A DNA stretch of 36,312 nucleotides from Candidatus Desulfaltia bathyphila (GCA_014381545.1 JACNLL010000053.1:1-36312); one strand, 5' to 3'; positions 24,947-33,716 are shown, numbered from the stretch's first letter. Notes: generated by a model not told the origin, from the sequence alone. Translations and numbers: made by a program.

Positions 24947-25021
24947 TGGTAGGCACGGACAGATTTGAACTGTCGACTTCTACCGTGTCAGGGTAGCGCT
25001 CTCCCCCTGAGCTACGTGCCT
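24947..25021 (-). tRNA. tRNA-Val (anticodon GAC)
   Basis: On the minus strand a 7-bp acceptor stem (AGGCACG with CGTGCCT), a D arm, anticodon stem CTACC/GGTAG closing the loop CTGACAC (anticodon GAC) and a T arm with GTTCAAAT are all visible. CCA is encoded. The 3' end lies 4 nt before the ATG of the MEMO-AMMECR1 gene on the same strand. Confidence 0.95.
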
Positions 25022-25066
25022 ATTTTAGAGGTAGCCGATATCACCTATTAATTATCCTGTCAAGGT

Positions 25067-25082
25067 GAGACCTTTGAAAAAC
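25067..25082 (+). repeat. GAGACCTTTGAAAA-family short repeat (single arm)
   Basis: GAGACCTTTGAAAAAC lies between tRNA-Val and pgsA. It is followed by a hairpin, TCCGCCA (25096-25102) with TGGCGGA (25111-25117). That hairpin lies downstream of pgsA on its strand but lacks a T-tract, so it is at best a weak terminator. Confidence 0.65.
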
Positions 25083-25140
25083 GCCCCTTTTTGCCTCCGC
25101 CAGAGTGCTTTGGCGGACAACATTTAAAATTAACAATTTG

Positions 25141-25713
25141 CTATGTATTTCTTCGACTATTTCCGGAAGCATTCTGAATGAAGTTCATGCCTATGTAAGT
25201 GTAATGAAGACCGGATAATATGGTTATCCCTGCGGTAAGCCAGTATAAAATCCATTTAATCATATCAGCTCCGGAAATTTTTGGGTCAAGCAGCAGAAAA
25301 AAAACGGTCAAAATCTGGCAAACAGTTGTGCATTTACTGGTCATCCTTGGTCTGATTTCAATACTTATATCTGCCATGGCAAAAATGGCAATGCCTAACA
25401 CTATCAAAATGTCGCGGCTTATTACAATAACGGCAAGCCATGCGGGAACGATTTTAATAACAGCCAGCACAATGAAAGCGCTGGTCAAAAGCAGCTTGTC
25501 TGCCAGCGGATCAAGATAAGCCCCCAATAGCGTCCGCTGATCTAAATACCTCGCAAAAAGTCCGTCAAGGCCGTCGCTTATTGCGGCAATAGTAAATACT
25601 AAAAGTGCAAAGTGAAACATATCTTTCAGCAGGAAAATAATAAAAAGAGGTATAAGCAATATCCTGATGATAGTTAAAATATTGGGAATGTTAATTGCAT
25701 TTTTTTGTTTCAA
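25141..25713 (-). CDS. pgsA: CDP-diacylglycerol-glycerol-3-phosphate 3-phosphatidyltransferase
   Basis: It makes phosphatidylglycerophosphate, the first step toward phosphatidylglycerol and cardiolipin, in the inner membrane. The CDP-alcohol phosphotransferase motif D-G-x2-A-R-x8-G-x3-D-x3-D is complete in DGLDGLFARYLDQRTLLGAY and the following LDPLADK. Four to five membrane helices span the 190 residues. The N-terminus NIPNILTIIRILLIPLFI is typical of PgsA. It follows the FlgT-like gene by 14 bases and is probably the last gene of a run with rimO and the polyprenyl synthase gene. Confidence 0.94.
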   Translation of the reverse strand: MKQKNAINIPNILTIIRILLIPLFIIFLLKDMFHFALLVFTIAAISDGLDGLFARYLDQRTLLGAYLDPLADKLLLTSAFIVLAVIKIVPAWLAVIVISRDILIVLGIAIFAMADISIEIRPRMTSKCTTVCQILTVFFLLLDPKISGADMIKWILYWLTAGITILSGLHYTYIGMNFIQNASGNSRRNT

Positions 25714-25727
25714 CTCAACTAATTATC

Positions 25728-26957
25728 CTATTCTGACGGTATAAGTTCAATCCTTAAACGATTTTGCGACACTTCATATATATTAATGCCAAACGAATCA
25801 AAGGCCTTAAGCATTAGAGCATCTGCAAGCTCCTTGGCATTTCCTTGAAAATCAACGGAAAGTACAGCTTCATCAAGCCTCATCTCTTTAAGCTGAACAC
25901 GATTTACGCCTGATATATCATTTAAGATTTTGCGAAACTGTACAAAGTTTGCAAAATTAGCTGTTCCCTTAACAACGAGTTCAATATTAACAAGCTTCTT
26001 TATTTCTTTCCGCCATTCCTCAAGTATTTGCGAAGAGAGGTCTTTGCCGGCAAGGGCTCCTGCATCTGAAAGCGCAGCCCTGCCGCCTGCAACCTCATCC
26101 ACATTGGTAGAGACAGCTGTTTGCAAGGCAAAGGCAATTTCTTCGCCGGTGTCTGCCCTGAATGCCCGTACCGTTACAGCCCCTTTGAATGACTTTATAT
26201 TTTTGCCCATAATATTAGGCGCTTTACTTGCAATAGCTTTGCCGACTATTACCACATCCGCATTAACTCGGACTCCGAGTTCAACAGCTTCCTGATGATC
26301 TAATTCAGGCTCTAAGCTTAAAATCTCAACAGCTTCCTGATGATCTAATTCGTCTAAAGTTTCATTTCTCAAATTTTGCGCCAGATTTTTATAATTAATT
26401 ATCAAAAAACCCTTTTTCATCATTACGCCGGCCATGCTGTTTTCCGCAACGCTTTTAACTGCAGACATACCTTCTCCCCACCAGTATTGGGGCAAACTAT
26501 CTTCAGTGCTTTGTTCTGCAATGAAAAAGAGAACCCGCGGCATAGACTTTTTGCCTATCATAATTCCTGCAATTGAAAGCTGCTGCTGAACCTTCTCAAT
26601 CGAAACAGTTGCCTGAACCATTACCCTGTAAGTATTTCCGGACAACGCTTCTGTCAGCACCTTGTATCCTTGAACAAATTCTTCGGTATTACTATATAGA
26701 ATGTTATTTATAACTTGAAAATTCTGAACCAGAGACTCAAGCGGCAGAAAATCTTTTACAACATTTTCTATCGCTGAGACCAGACTGTTGGAAATTGCCC
26801 GGTTCCGCGCAACAGCGACATTATCAGCGTATATTCTACCTGTTCCTATGACCAAAACCACGCTGTGCGTAGCATGTAACTGCTCTTCAGCCTGAACGCC
26901 CACTGACAGCGCTAATAGAAAAAGAACAAACAGCGATATTTGTTTTGCTGATCTCAT
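25728..26957 (-). CDS. Secreted FlgT-like protein of unknown function
   Basis: The 409-aa protein has a Sec signal peptide (ISLFVLFLLALSVGVQAEE). Residues 30-130 resemble the FlgT N-terminal fold found in flagellar assembly protein T and many unassigned deltaproteobacterial proteins (IGTGRIYADNVAVARNRAI). The C-terminal part has alternating helices and strands (IELVVKGTANFANFVQFRKI). Near residues 210-230 the segment LDHQEAVE occurs twice, 15 residues apart, from a 45-bp in-frame direct duplication. A periplasmic or envelope role is likely; involvement in motility is unproven, since no flagellar genes are nearby. Confidence 0.75.
   Translation of the reverse strand: MRSAKQISLFVLFLLALSVGVQAEEQLHATHSVVLVIGTGRIYADNVAVARNRAISNSLVSAIENVVKDFLPLESLVQNFQVINNILYSNTEEFVQGYKVLTEALSGNTYRVMVQATVSIEKVQQQLSIAGIMIGKKSMPRVLFFIAEQSTEDSLPQYWWGEGMSAVKSVAENSMAGVMMKKGFLIINYKNLAQNLRNETLDELDHQEAVEILSLEPELDHQEAVELGVRVNADVVIVGKAIASKAPNIMGKNIKSFKGAVTVRAFRADTGEEIAFALQTAVSTNVDEVAGGRAALSDAGALAGKDLSSQILEEWRKEIKKLVNIELVVKGTANFANFVQFRKILNDISGVNRVQLKEMRLDEAVLSVDFQGNAKELADALMLKAFDSFGINIYEVSQNRLRIELIPSE
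26281..26351. repeat. In-frame direct repeat, 26-bp identical units 45 bp apart
   Basis: The sequence beginning TCAACAGCTTCCTGATGATC is present identically at 26281-26306 and 26326-26351. It duplicates 15 codons within the FlgT-like gene without shifting the frame, consistent with a recent slippage or tandem-duplication event. Confidence 0.85.
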
Positions 26958-26959
26958 TT

Positions 26960-27955
26960 TTAATACTTCCGGGCCAGCGCGTAATCGGCAATATTTATAA
27001 GTAGTTCCCTTGTTTCTGAAGGCTTAAAAACCCCGACAAGAGCCTTCTTTGCTTTGGCAATATGTTTTGCCGCCAACTCTTCAGTATATTTAAGCCCCTT
27101 GTATTTATTTAACAGTTCTAATAAGATTTCAAACTCGTCAGCGGAAAAATCCTTATTTTTTATTATTTTCTCCATCATGGCCAGATCTTTTGAATCAGCC
27201 TTTGAATCAGCCTTCTTTAATGCATATATGAGCGGTAGAGTCAACTTTCCCTCTTTAAGGTCCGCGCCTGCCTCCTTTCCAAGAATACCGGCATTAGATG
27301 TGTAATCGAGAAGATCATCAATCATCTGGAAAGCAATCCCAAAGTTGAAACCATAATCTGATATGGCTTTTTCTTCTTTTTCCGTGGCATCTGCGATAAC
27401 GGCGCTTACCTGACACGCGCCCTTAAAAAGGATAGCTGTCTTATTCTGGATAATTTCCATATACTCTTCTTCAGATAGATCCAGCTGCCCCTTTCTCATA
27501 AGCTGGTGGATCTCCCCCTGAGACATATTTTCTGTAATTTCCGAAATAATTTTGATGACATTAAGGTGTCCTGTATCAGCCGCAATTGAAAGAGCCCGCG
27601 CAAGAAGGAAATCGCCCACAAGAACCGCTATCGAATTGCCCCATATTGAATGGGCTACAGGTTTGCCCCTGCGAAGTGTTGCCTCGTCCACAAGATCGTC
27701 ATGCAAAAGTGTAGCAGCATGAAGATATTCAAACATAATCGAAAAGGTCTTGTCGAAGTTGCTCTTATAACCGCATATTCTGGCGGAAAGTACCATAAGC
27801 AAAGGCCTTAGTCTCTTGCCGCCGGCAAACAGTATATGACTCGCTGTCTGAGAAACCACATCAAGATACGGATTTAAATTCTGCTTAAGGGCAATCTCAA
27901 TATCTTCAAGGTCGTGTTTTGCTGAAGCTAATATCCTGTTTTTGAGGTCGCTCAT
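26960..27955 (-). CDS. Trans-polyprenyl diphosphate synthase (IspB type)
   Basis: It elongates isoprenoid diphosphates for the side chain of respiratory quinones. The first aspartate-rich motif is in LLHDDLVDEATLRRG and the second in FQMIDDLLDYTSNAG; both DDxxD-type motifs are intact in a 331-aa protein. KLTLPLIYAL follows as usual. Residues near 260 contain the small repeat ADSKADSK. It overlaps rimO by four bases (ATGA), implying coupled translation. Chain length cannot be told from sequence. Confidence 0.93.
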   Translation of the reverse strand: MSDLKNRILASAKHDLEDIEIALKQNLNPYLDVVSQTASHILFAGGKRLRPLLMVLSARICGYKSNFDKTFSIMFEYLHAATLLHDDLVDEATLRRGKPVAHSIWGNSIAVLVGDFLLARALSIAADTGHLNVIKIISEITENMSQGEIHQLMRKGQLDLSEEEYMEIIQNKTAILFKGACQVSAVIADATEKEEKAISDYGFNFGIAFQMIDDLLDYTSNAGILGKEAGADLKEGKLTLPLIYALKKADSKADSKDLAMMEKIIKNKDFSADEFEILLELLNKYKGLKYTEELAAKHIAKAKKALVGVFKPSETRELLINIADYALARKY

Positions 27956-29271
27956 ACAGCTTCTCCTATAAGGTCATATTCAAGAGCATCTGTAATTTTT
28001 GCGTGAGCAAAGCAACCCGCCTGTAACCTGCCGGAATTTATATATGTAACGCCGTCTACCTCAGGAGCCTGAAAAGCGCTGCGACCCGAAAAGATGTTAT
28101 CCTTCCTCTTTTCTTCCACCAAAATCTTTACAACCTCGTTGATACGCTTACGGTTATTTCCCAAAGATATTTTTGCCTGGCTGGACATAAGCAAATCATA
28201 GCGCTCCCTTGCGGTCTTTTCGGAAACATGTCCGGAAAGCCTGTGGCACGGAAGGTCTTTGGAATCTGAATAAATAAAAGCTCCAAGATGATCAAAACCT
28301 ATTTCCTGTATGAATTTTAGAAGCTGCTGAAAGTCTTTGTCTGTTTCTCCGGGAAAACCCACAATAACAGTAGTCCTGATTGCTGCATCAGGGTCAAGTG
28401 ATCGTATTTTCGCTATAAGCCTGCACAGGTCGTCATGCGAATATTTACGACCCATCTTTTTTAGAACAGATCGGCTTGCATGCTGAATCGGGATATCAAA
28501 ATATGAGCATATATTGCTGTGCGTAGCAACCGTTTTTATAAAAGAGTCGGTTATACTTTCCGGATGCCCGTACAGGATTCTGATCCATACATTCTGCGAT
28601 ATGTTTGCGATACTCTCAATAAGCATGCTCAAATCAACGGCTGGAGTCAAATCCTTACCATAACATGTTGAATCCTGAGCAACCAGTATCAATTCCTTTA
28701 TACCCGACAGAATCAAAGAACGGGCTTCGGCAATGATATCTTCAAAAGGACGGCTTCTGTATTTCCCGCGAAGCCTGGGAATGATGCAATATGTGCAGCC
28801 CTTATCGCATCCTTCCGCAACTCTTAGATAGGCTATGTATGGAGAACTATGTATCCTCGGCATATTCTGCGGTTGAAGAGGCGCCAGGTTCGGATCCGGC
28901 AAAAGACATCTTGAAATATCGGTTAAGCCGCCGGCAGCAGCGTGTACAATCTCATCAAAAGCCCCTGTACCAAGGAAAAAATCAACTTCCGGAAGAACAG
29001 ATACTATCTCCTCTCTGAAACGTTCTGGAAGGCATCCGGTAACAATCAGTTTCTTGCAGTTATTGCTTTGTTTAAGCTTTGCCAGTTCAAGTATGGTGTC
29101 AATCGATTCATTAATTGCAGGTTCGATAAAACTGCAGGTATTGACGATTATTATATGTGCTTTTTCAGGATTCTGTGTGGTTGACCAGCCGGCCTTTGCA
29201 AGCAGGCCCAACATTACTTCGCTGTCAACAAGATTTCTTACACAGCCCAGACTCACTAAATGCAGTTTCAT
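27952..29271 (-). CDS. rimO: Ribosomal protein S12 methylthiotransferase
   Basis: This radical SAM enzyme methylthiolates an aspartate of ribosomal protein S12. The order is an N-terminal UPF0004 domain (VSLGCVRNLVDSEVMLG, VNTCSFI, TGCLPERF) with three cysteines for the second cluster, then the radical SAM motif CDKGCTYCIIP (C-x3-C-x2-C), the barrel, and a C-terminal TRAM domain. The start MKLHLVSLGC is family-like and the length of 439 aa is normal. A TATAAT hexamer lies only nine bases upstream of the ATG. Confidence 0.95.
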   Translation of the reverse strand: MKLHLVSLGCVRNLVDSEVMLGLLAKAGWSTTQNPEKAHIIIVNTCSFIEPAINESIDTILELAKLKQSNNCKKLIVTGCLPERFREEIVSVLPEVDFFLGTGAFDEIVHAAAGGLTDISRCLLPDPNLAPLQPQNMPRIHSSPYIAYLRVAEGCDKGCTYCIIPRLRGKYRSRPFEDIIAEARSLILSGIKELILVAQDSTCYGKDLTPAVDLSMLIESIANISQNVWIRILYGHPESITDSFIKTVATHSNICSYFDIPIQHASRSVLKKMGRKYSHDDLCRLIAKIRSLDPDAAIRTTVIVGFPGETDKDFQQLLKFIQEIGFDHLGAFIYSDSKDLPCHRLSGHVSEKTARERYDLLMSSQAKISLGNNRKRINEVVKILVEEKRKDNIFSGRSAFQAPEVDGVTYINSGRLQAGCFAHAKITDALEYDLIGEAV

Positions 29272-29290
29272 TATAGTATATTATAGTGCC

Positions 29291-29308
29291 TAAAGTGAGC
29301 TCACTTTA
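29291..29308. promoter_or_regulatory. Perfect 18-bp palindrome at the etfA-rimO junction
   Basis: TAAAGTGAGCTCACTTTA is a perfect dyad that includes the TGA stop of etfA. It is 20 bp upstream of the rimO start. It could be an operator or, as RNA, a 7-bp stem with a tetraloop. No T-tract follows. The function is unassigned. Confidence 0.5.
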
Positions 29309-30263
29309 ATCTCTTTATCTCATCTATAATTAAAGGCACAATCTCAAAAAGATCGCCGACGATTCCATAATCGGCCTTAGAAAATATCGGCGCATCCGGG
29401 TCCTTGTTTATCGCCACAATAACCTTGGATGACGACATGCCGGCAAAGTGCTGGATGGCTCCGGATATTCCGCAGGCTATATACAGGTTTGGAGAAACAA
29501 CCTTTCCAGTCTGCCCGACTTGATCTGAAATGGGGCGCCATCCCTCATCAACCGCTGATCGTGATGCGCCGACGGCGCCGGCAAGCAGGTCGGCAAGCTC
29601 TTCAATAACAGAAAAATCGCTGCCGCCAATGCCTCTGCCGCCTGAAACAATCACATCAGCTTCAGTAAGCTCAACCTTGCCGGTTTCCATCTTCTTTTCG
29701 ATAAAGGTAATATCGGTCTTCCCGACATCCACATCAAGTTTTTCAACTAATCCGGCCCCCGCAGCCTTTACAATACTCATAGAGTTAGGCCGAATCGCCG
29801 CTATCTGCGGATTCCCGTCAAGAGCCACATCAGCTAAGATTTTACCGCCATACATTGGACGGGTTACTACAAGATTGCCGTTTTCAACTTGAACAGCCAC
29901 ACAATCCATGGCCAGAGGCGCATTTATTCGCGCTGCAATGCGCGCCGACAGTTCCTTTCCCTGCGTTGATGCGCCTAAAATCACAACACAAGGGTTTTCT
30001 TTATCAATAATATCGGCGATTACATTGGTATAGGCATCATTTACATATTCACGAAGATCCTGGTTGTCAGCTACCAGTATTCTGTCAGCGCCATATTCCC
30101 CAAGCTCTTTTGAGATATCTTCACCAGCTCCCAAAACAACGACTGTAAGGGGGCAGCCAATGCTGTCGGCAATACGCCTGCCCTCACTTAAAACTTCGTA
30201 GGTAATTTTTCGAAAAGCAGCGTCCGACTGTTCCGCTATTGCAAGCACACATTGCTGTGACAT
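29301..30263 (-). CDS. etfA: Electron transfer flavoprotein alpha subunit
   Basis: It forms an FAD-containing heterodimer with EtfB that shuttles electrons between acyl-CoA-type dehydrogenases and membrane or ferredoxin acceptors. The C-terminal FAD-binding domain is clear: VSGGRGIGGSDFSVIEELAD, VGASRSAVDEGW, DQVGQTGKVVSPNLYIACG, ISGAIQHFAGM and VAINKDPDAPIF. The N-terminal domain is the usual alpha/beta fold. No ferredoxin domain is fused. The start has a GAGGAGAG site, 14 bp after etfB. Confidence 0.96.
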   Translation of the reverse strand: MSQQCVLAIAEQSDAAFRKITYEVLSEGRRIADSIGCPLTVVVLGAGEDISKELGEYGADRILVADNQDLREYVNDAYTNVIADIIDKENPCVVILGASTQGKELSARIAARINAPLAMDCVAVQVENGNLVVTRPMYGGKILADVALDGNPQIAAIRPNSMSIVKAAGAGLVEKLDVDVGKTDITFIEKKMETGKVELTEADVIVSGGRGIGGSDFSVIEELADLLAGAVGASRSAVDEGWRPISDQVGQTGKVVSPNLYIACGISGAIQHFAGMSSSKVIVAINKDPDAPIFSKADYGIVGDLFEIVPLIIDEIKRLK

Positions 30264-30277
30264 AATTCTCTCCTCAA

Positions 30278-31060
30278 TTATATTACTTTTGATTCTTCGT
30301 GCAAAATTTTGACAAGGGCTGCGGCCTTTGCTTGAGCTGACTCTCCCTCAATAATCGTGCCGCCCTCCCTTTCCGGAGGATATTTCATCGCCGTTATCCT
30401 TGTCATCGGCTTACCCGCCTTTTCAGCATCCAGTCCGATATCTGCAAGGGTTTTTATGTCAAGAGGCTTCTTTTTTGCTTTCATGATGCCCGGAAGAGAA
30501 GCATAGCGAGGCTCGTTAAGTCCGCGCTGCGTGGTAAAAAGGGCAGGCAACGGAGCCTCAAGCATTACGATTCCTCCTTCGACTGTACGGGAACACCTGA
30601 TTTTTCCGTTTGTGATTTCCGCTTTTATTACCATAGAAACATCTGGAATCTTTAAATATTCGGCAACTGCTACAGCAACCTGAAAATTATCATCATCAAC
30701 GGCTCTCTGGCCGGCTATGATCAGGTCAAAGGGAATGTCCTTTAGGGCTGCGGCCAAAATACGCGCTATGCCAAGGCTATCACATCCTTCTGCCGCAGAG
30801 TCCTGTATCAACACACCGCTGTCCGCTCCCATTGCCAGAGCGGTTCTTATTGACTCTATTGTTTTTTCACGTCCCACGGAAAGAATTGTGACAGAGCCTC
30901 CGTTGGCTTCCTTTAGCCGGATAGCCTCCTCCACTGCAAATTCGTCATAGGGATTGATGACCATCTTAATATCATCTGTCTTGATTGACACCCCGTCATC
31001 TGCGATCTCTATAAACGACTCTGTCGACGGTACCTGCTTCAGCAATACAATAATGTTCAC
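30278..31060 (-). CDS. etfB: Electron transfer flavoprotein beta subunit
   Basis: It is the nucleotide-binding partner of EtfA. The mature start IIVLLKQVPSTES and the motifs NPYDEFAVEEAIRLKE, LAMGADSGVLI, IIAGQRAVDDDNFQ and ALFTTQRGLNEPRYASLPGI are family hallmarks. The open frame extends to 31105. The GTG at 31060, preceded by AGGA, gives the normal N-terminus VNIIVLLKQV. The DDDNFQ loop resembles that of EtfB proteins with ordinary or bifurcating function; which type applies cannot be settled here. Confidence 0.95.
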   Translation of the reverse strand: MNIIVLLKQVPSTESFIEIADDGVSIKTDDIKMVINPYDEFAVEEAIRLKEANGGSVTILSVGREKTIESIRTALAMGADSGVLIQDSAAEGCDSLGIARILAAALKDIPFDLIIAGQRAVDDDNFQVAVAVAEYLKIPDVSMVIKAEITNGKIRCSRTVEGGIVMLEAPLPALFTTQRGLNEPRYASLPGIMKAKKKPLDIKTLADIGLDAEKAGKPMTRITAMKYPPEREGGTIIEGESAQAKAAALVKILHEESKVI

Positions 31061-31082
31061 TTTCCTATATCCTTTCTTGTTT

Positions 31083-31209
31083 GATGGCGTCGTAAAAAGT
31101 CCCATCTACTGCGTTGCAGTACTTTTTCAGACTCTTAACATACTACATGTATGCCTTCGATCCTGAAAAATCACTACGCCTTGTATATGAAACTTTTTAC
31201 TTAGCCATC
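31083..31209. repeat. 127-bp inverted-repeat element (GATGGCGTCGTAAAAAGT family)
   Basis: The ends GATGGCGTCGTAAAAAGT (31083-31100) and ACTTTTTACTTAGCCATC (31192-31209) are inverted repeats matching at 15 of 18 positions. An inner pair, TTTTTCAG near 31123-31130 against CTGAAAAAT near 31163-31171, extends the foldback. The left end recurs at 15883. It lies just upstream of etfB in the 275-bp gap to apbE and has no open frame of note. The rest of the gap (31210-31313) is AT-rich with nothing I can name. Confidence 0.7.
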
Positions 31210-31313
31210 TTGTTTGGTTATATTTTAACATTATGCAACGAACCATCTGATGCAAAAAAACCTGAAATGTCCCTTTTTTATCTGTTCTTAAAACAGAAAA
31301 AATTATAATAGCA

Positions 31314-32336
31314 TTATTTTGTTGTCAACACAAATCCCTGTGAACAATGATCAGACAATGATCCGTCTTTCTCCCGCACAACTATCAGGCATTCAACTCC
31401 ATCTATAGTATTGACGAGCTGGAGCCCTTTTTCAACACCCATAACCATAAGCGCGGTTGCAAGACCATCTGCAAATGCGCATTTGTCTGCAAGAACTGAA
31501 GCGCTTACAACGCGGTTGGAAACAGGATAGCCTGTTTTTGGATTAAATATATGTGAATAGCTTTTGTCGTATATTTCAAAAAAATTTCTGTAATCACCGC
31601 TCGTTGCAAGAGCTCTGTTATGTGAGGCCACAATCTTATGCGCCTGATCAAAAGGGGCATCTTTATCAGGCCTGTTGATTCCGACCCTCCAAAGCTTGCC
31701 ATCTTCCCTGAAGCCCGAAGCATATACCTCGCCACCGATCTCCACGATAAAGTTTTGTATCCCGCTTGTTTTAATTAGTTCCGCAATTTGATCAACAGCA
31801 TACCCTTTTGCTATGGATGCAAGATCAACAGATATTGGAACCTTTCTTTTAACAAGATATCTGTTTTCAACAATATCAATATGCTCGAAACAAATCTCAG
31901 GTAAAAGTCTGTCTATCTCTTTCTTTTTCGGAATATCTCTTTTTTTTTCCTTGTTGCCAAAGCCCCACAGATTAACAAGGGGCATTATAGTACCGTCCCA
32001 TGCGCCGTTTGACAGTTTATAAAGATTTTCAGCAACTATCATGACACTCAGAAAATCATCCGAAGCACAAAATCTTTCGCCCACACAGCTCAATCTGTTA
32101 AACCTGCTGATTTCGCTGTCCTTTATAAATGTGGACATGCTCTGGTTTATCTCTTTAAGCCGGGTGTCAATTTTTTCTTTAAGTTCTTCAGATTTTACAG
32201 AATATCCGGTTACAACCTTTACATGATAGGTTGTGCCCATTGTTTTTCCTGAAATAAGCGTTTCTTGCGTTACCCCGTAGCCGGCAGGCCACAAGAACCA
32301 GATAACCAGGAAAATTAATTGTACGGCTGTTTTCAT
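31314..32336 (-). CDS. apbE: FAD:protein FMN transferase (ApbE)
   Basis: It attaches FMN covalently to threonine residues of target proteins, such as Rnf or Nqr subunits. After a signal peptide (MKTAVQLIFLVIWFLWPAG) come ISGKTMGTTYHVKVV, FNRLS, SVDLASIAKGYAVDQIAEL, the FIVEIGGEVYASG core, ALATSGDYRNFF and SHIFNPKTGYPVSN, all typical. The frame extends to a GTG at 32381, overlapping hypE. I prefer the ATG at 32336 because the signal peptide starts there. The protein would work in the periplasm. No Rnf or Nqr genes are in the window to show its target. Confidence 0.93.
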   Translation of the reverse strand: MKTAVQLIFLVIWFLWPAGYGVTQETLISGKTMGTTYHVKVVTGYSVKSEELKEKIDTRLKEINQSMSTFIKDSEISRFNRLSCVGERFCASDDFLSVMIVAENLYKLSNGAWDGTIMPLVNLWGFGNKEKKRDIPKKKEIDRLLPEICFEHIDIVENRYLVKRKVPISVDLASIAKGYAVDQIAELIKTSGIQNFIVEIGGEVYASGFREDGKLWRVGINRPDKDAPFDQAHKIVASHNRALATSGDYRNFFEIYDKSYSHIFNPKTGYPVSNRVVSASVLADKCAFADGLATALMVMGVEKGLQLVNTIDGVECLIVVREKDGSLSDHCSQGFVLTTK

Positions 32337-32355
32337 ACTAATAGAAAAACTTCTT

Positions 32356-33366
32356 TTAACAGATTCGAGGCAACTGTTCACCCGTTAACATATCAACAAT
32401 TCTGCTGCCGCCAATACGGGTTTGCATGAATACTTTACCCGGCGAATCGGAAACCACCTCGCCGATAATACATGAATCCCTGCCGAATTCATCCTCCTTC
32501 ATAGCTGACAGTACTATTTCCGCATCATCCGGGCCCACAAAAGCAAGGAGCTTCCCTTCATTGGCTATATAAAGAGGATCAAAACCCAGAAGTTCACAAA
32601 TTCCCGCAGCCTCATCCTTAACCGGTATCTTATCTTCGTATATCCTCATACCTACCTTTGAACTCAAGGCAATTTCATTGAGGGCGGTTCCAACGCCTCC
32701 GCGGGTAGGATCACGCAGCACATGAACATTATTGCTTGCAGACAACATTAATCCAACCATATTATTTAATGGAGCAGTATCGCTTGTAAGCGAGGAGACA
32801 AAGCTCATCCCCTCTCTCTGGGTTAAAACCGTAATGCCGTGTTCCGCTATACTTCCACTCAGAATGATCTTATCCCCTGGACATGCTCTGTTGCTTGCGA
32901 TGTTAACATGTTCATTTATTATTCCGATCCCTGAAGTATTTATAAAAATCTTGTCAGCAGCTCCCTTTGGGACCACCTTGGTATCTCCGGTTACAACCTT
33001 TACATTGGCTTTTGCTGCGGCAGAGGCCATTTTTTTAAGTATTATCTTAAGATCTGCGATGGAAAAGCCCTCTTCAATTATCAGCCCGACACTAAGATAA
33101 ACAGGGGTTGCGCCACACATGGCAATGTCGTTTATTGTTCCGTTTATTGCCAGATTTCCGATATTGCCGCCAGGGAAAAAAATTGGATCGACAACGTATG
33201 TGTCCGTGGAAAATGCAAACCGCTTTCCTTCAAGATCAAATATTGCGCCGTCATCAAGTCTGGAAAGTATTGGATTGTCAAATATTGGAAGCATAAGGTC
33301 GGCAGTCAGGCTATGCGATATTTTCCCTCCGCTTCCATGATCTAAAAGAATTTTGTCTTTTTTCAT
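32356..33366 (-). CDS. hypE: NiFe-hydrogenase maturation protein HypE
   Basis: HypE dehydrates a carbamoyl group on its C-terminal cysteine to make the cyanide ligand of NiFe hydrogenases. The 336-aa protein has the N-terminal LDHGSGGKISHSL, the ATP-binding LDDGAIFD and FSTDTYVVDPIFFPGGNIG, VVTGDTKVV, LRDPTRGGVGTALNE and the required terminal PRIC. The start has AGGA nine bases upstream. Other hyp genes are not in the window; they may lie elsewhere. It implies that the organism has at least one NiFe hydrogenase. Confidence 0.96.
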   Translation of the reverse strand: MKKDKILLDHGSGGKISHSLTADLMLPIFDNPILSRLDDGAIFDLEGKRFAFSTDTYVVDPIFFPGGNIGNLAINGTINDIAMCGATPVYLSVGLIIEEGFSIADLKIILKKMASAAAKANVKVVTGDTKVVPKGAADKIFINTSGIGIINEHVNIASNRACPGDKIILSGSIAEHGITVLTQREGMSFVSSLTSDTAPLNNMVGLMLSASNNVHVLRDPTRGGVGTALNEIALSSKVGMRIYEDKIPVKDEAAGICELLGFDPLYIANEGKLLAFVGPDDAEIVLSAMKEDEFGRDSCIIGEVVSDSPGKVFMQTRIGGSRIVDMLTGEQLPRIC

Positions 33367-33499
33367 TTATCTTATCCTTTTCTTATTATTTGGTGCCAAT
33401 CCAAAAAATTATGGCAGAAAAAAAGGTGAACGTAAAGAATATATTCTATGACAATAAAACCACTTGAAATGGACAATATGGTATGATAGTTTTTTTATA

Positions 33500-33577
<78 letters not shown>

Positions 33578-33612
33578 TTTTTATGATACCTTTTCAAAAT
33601 GCTCAATTTTAG

Positions 33613-33626
33613 GAGACCTTTGAAAA
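33613..33626 (+). repeat. GAGACCTTTGAAAA-family short repeat between two tRNAs
   Basis: A single-arm copy lies in the 62-bp gap between tRNA-His and tRNA-Arg. It is flanked by CTTTTCAAAATG upstream (near 33592), which offers a partial inverted match. Confidence 0.65.
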
Positions 33627-33639
33627 GGTATATCATTTT

Positions 33640-33716
<77 letters not shown>

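Noticed and set aside
25096-25117. TCCGCCA/TGGCGGA hairpin as the pgsA terminator
   Set aside because: The position fits but there is no T-tract on the minus strand, so I mention it only as weak.
33466-33487. TTGAAA and TATGAT before tRNA-His as its promoter
   Set aside because: The spacing is only 12 bp, too short for a standard promoter.
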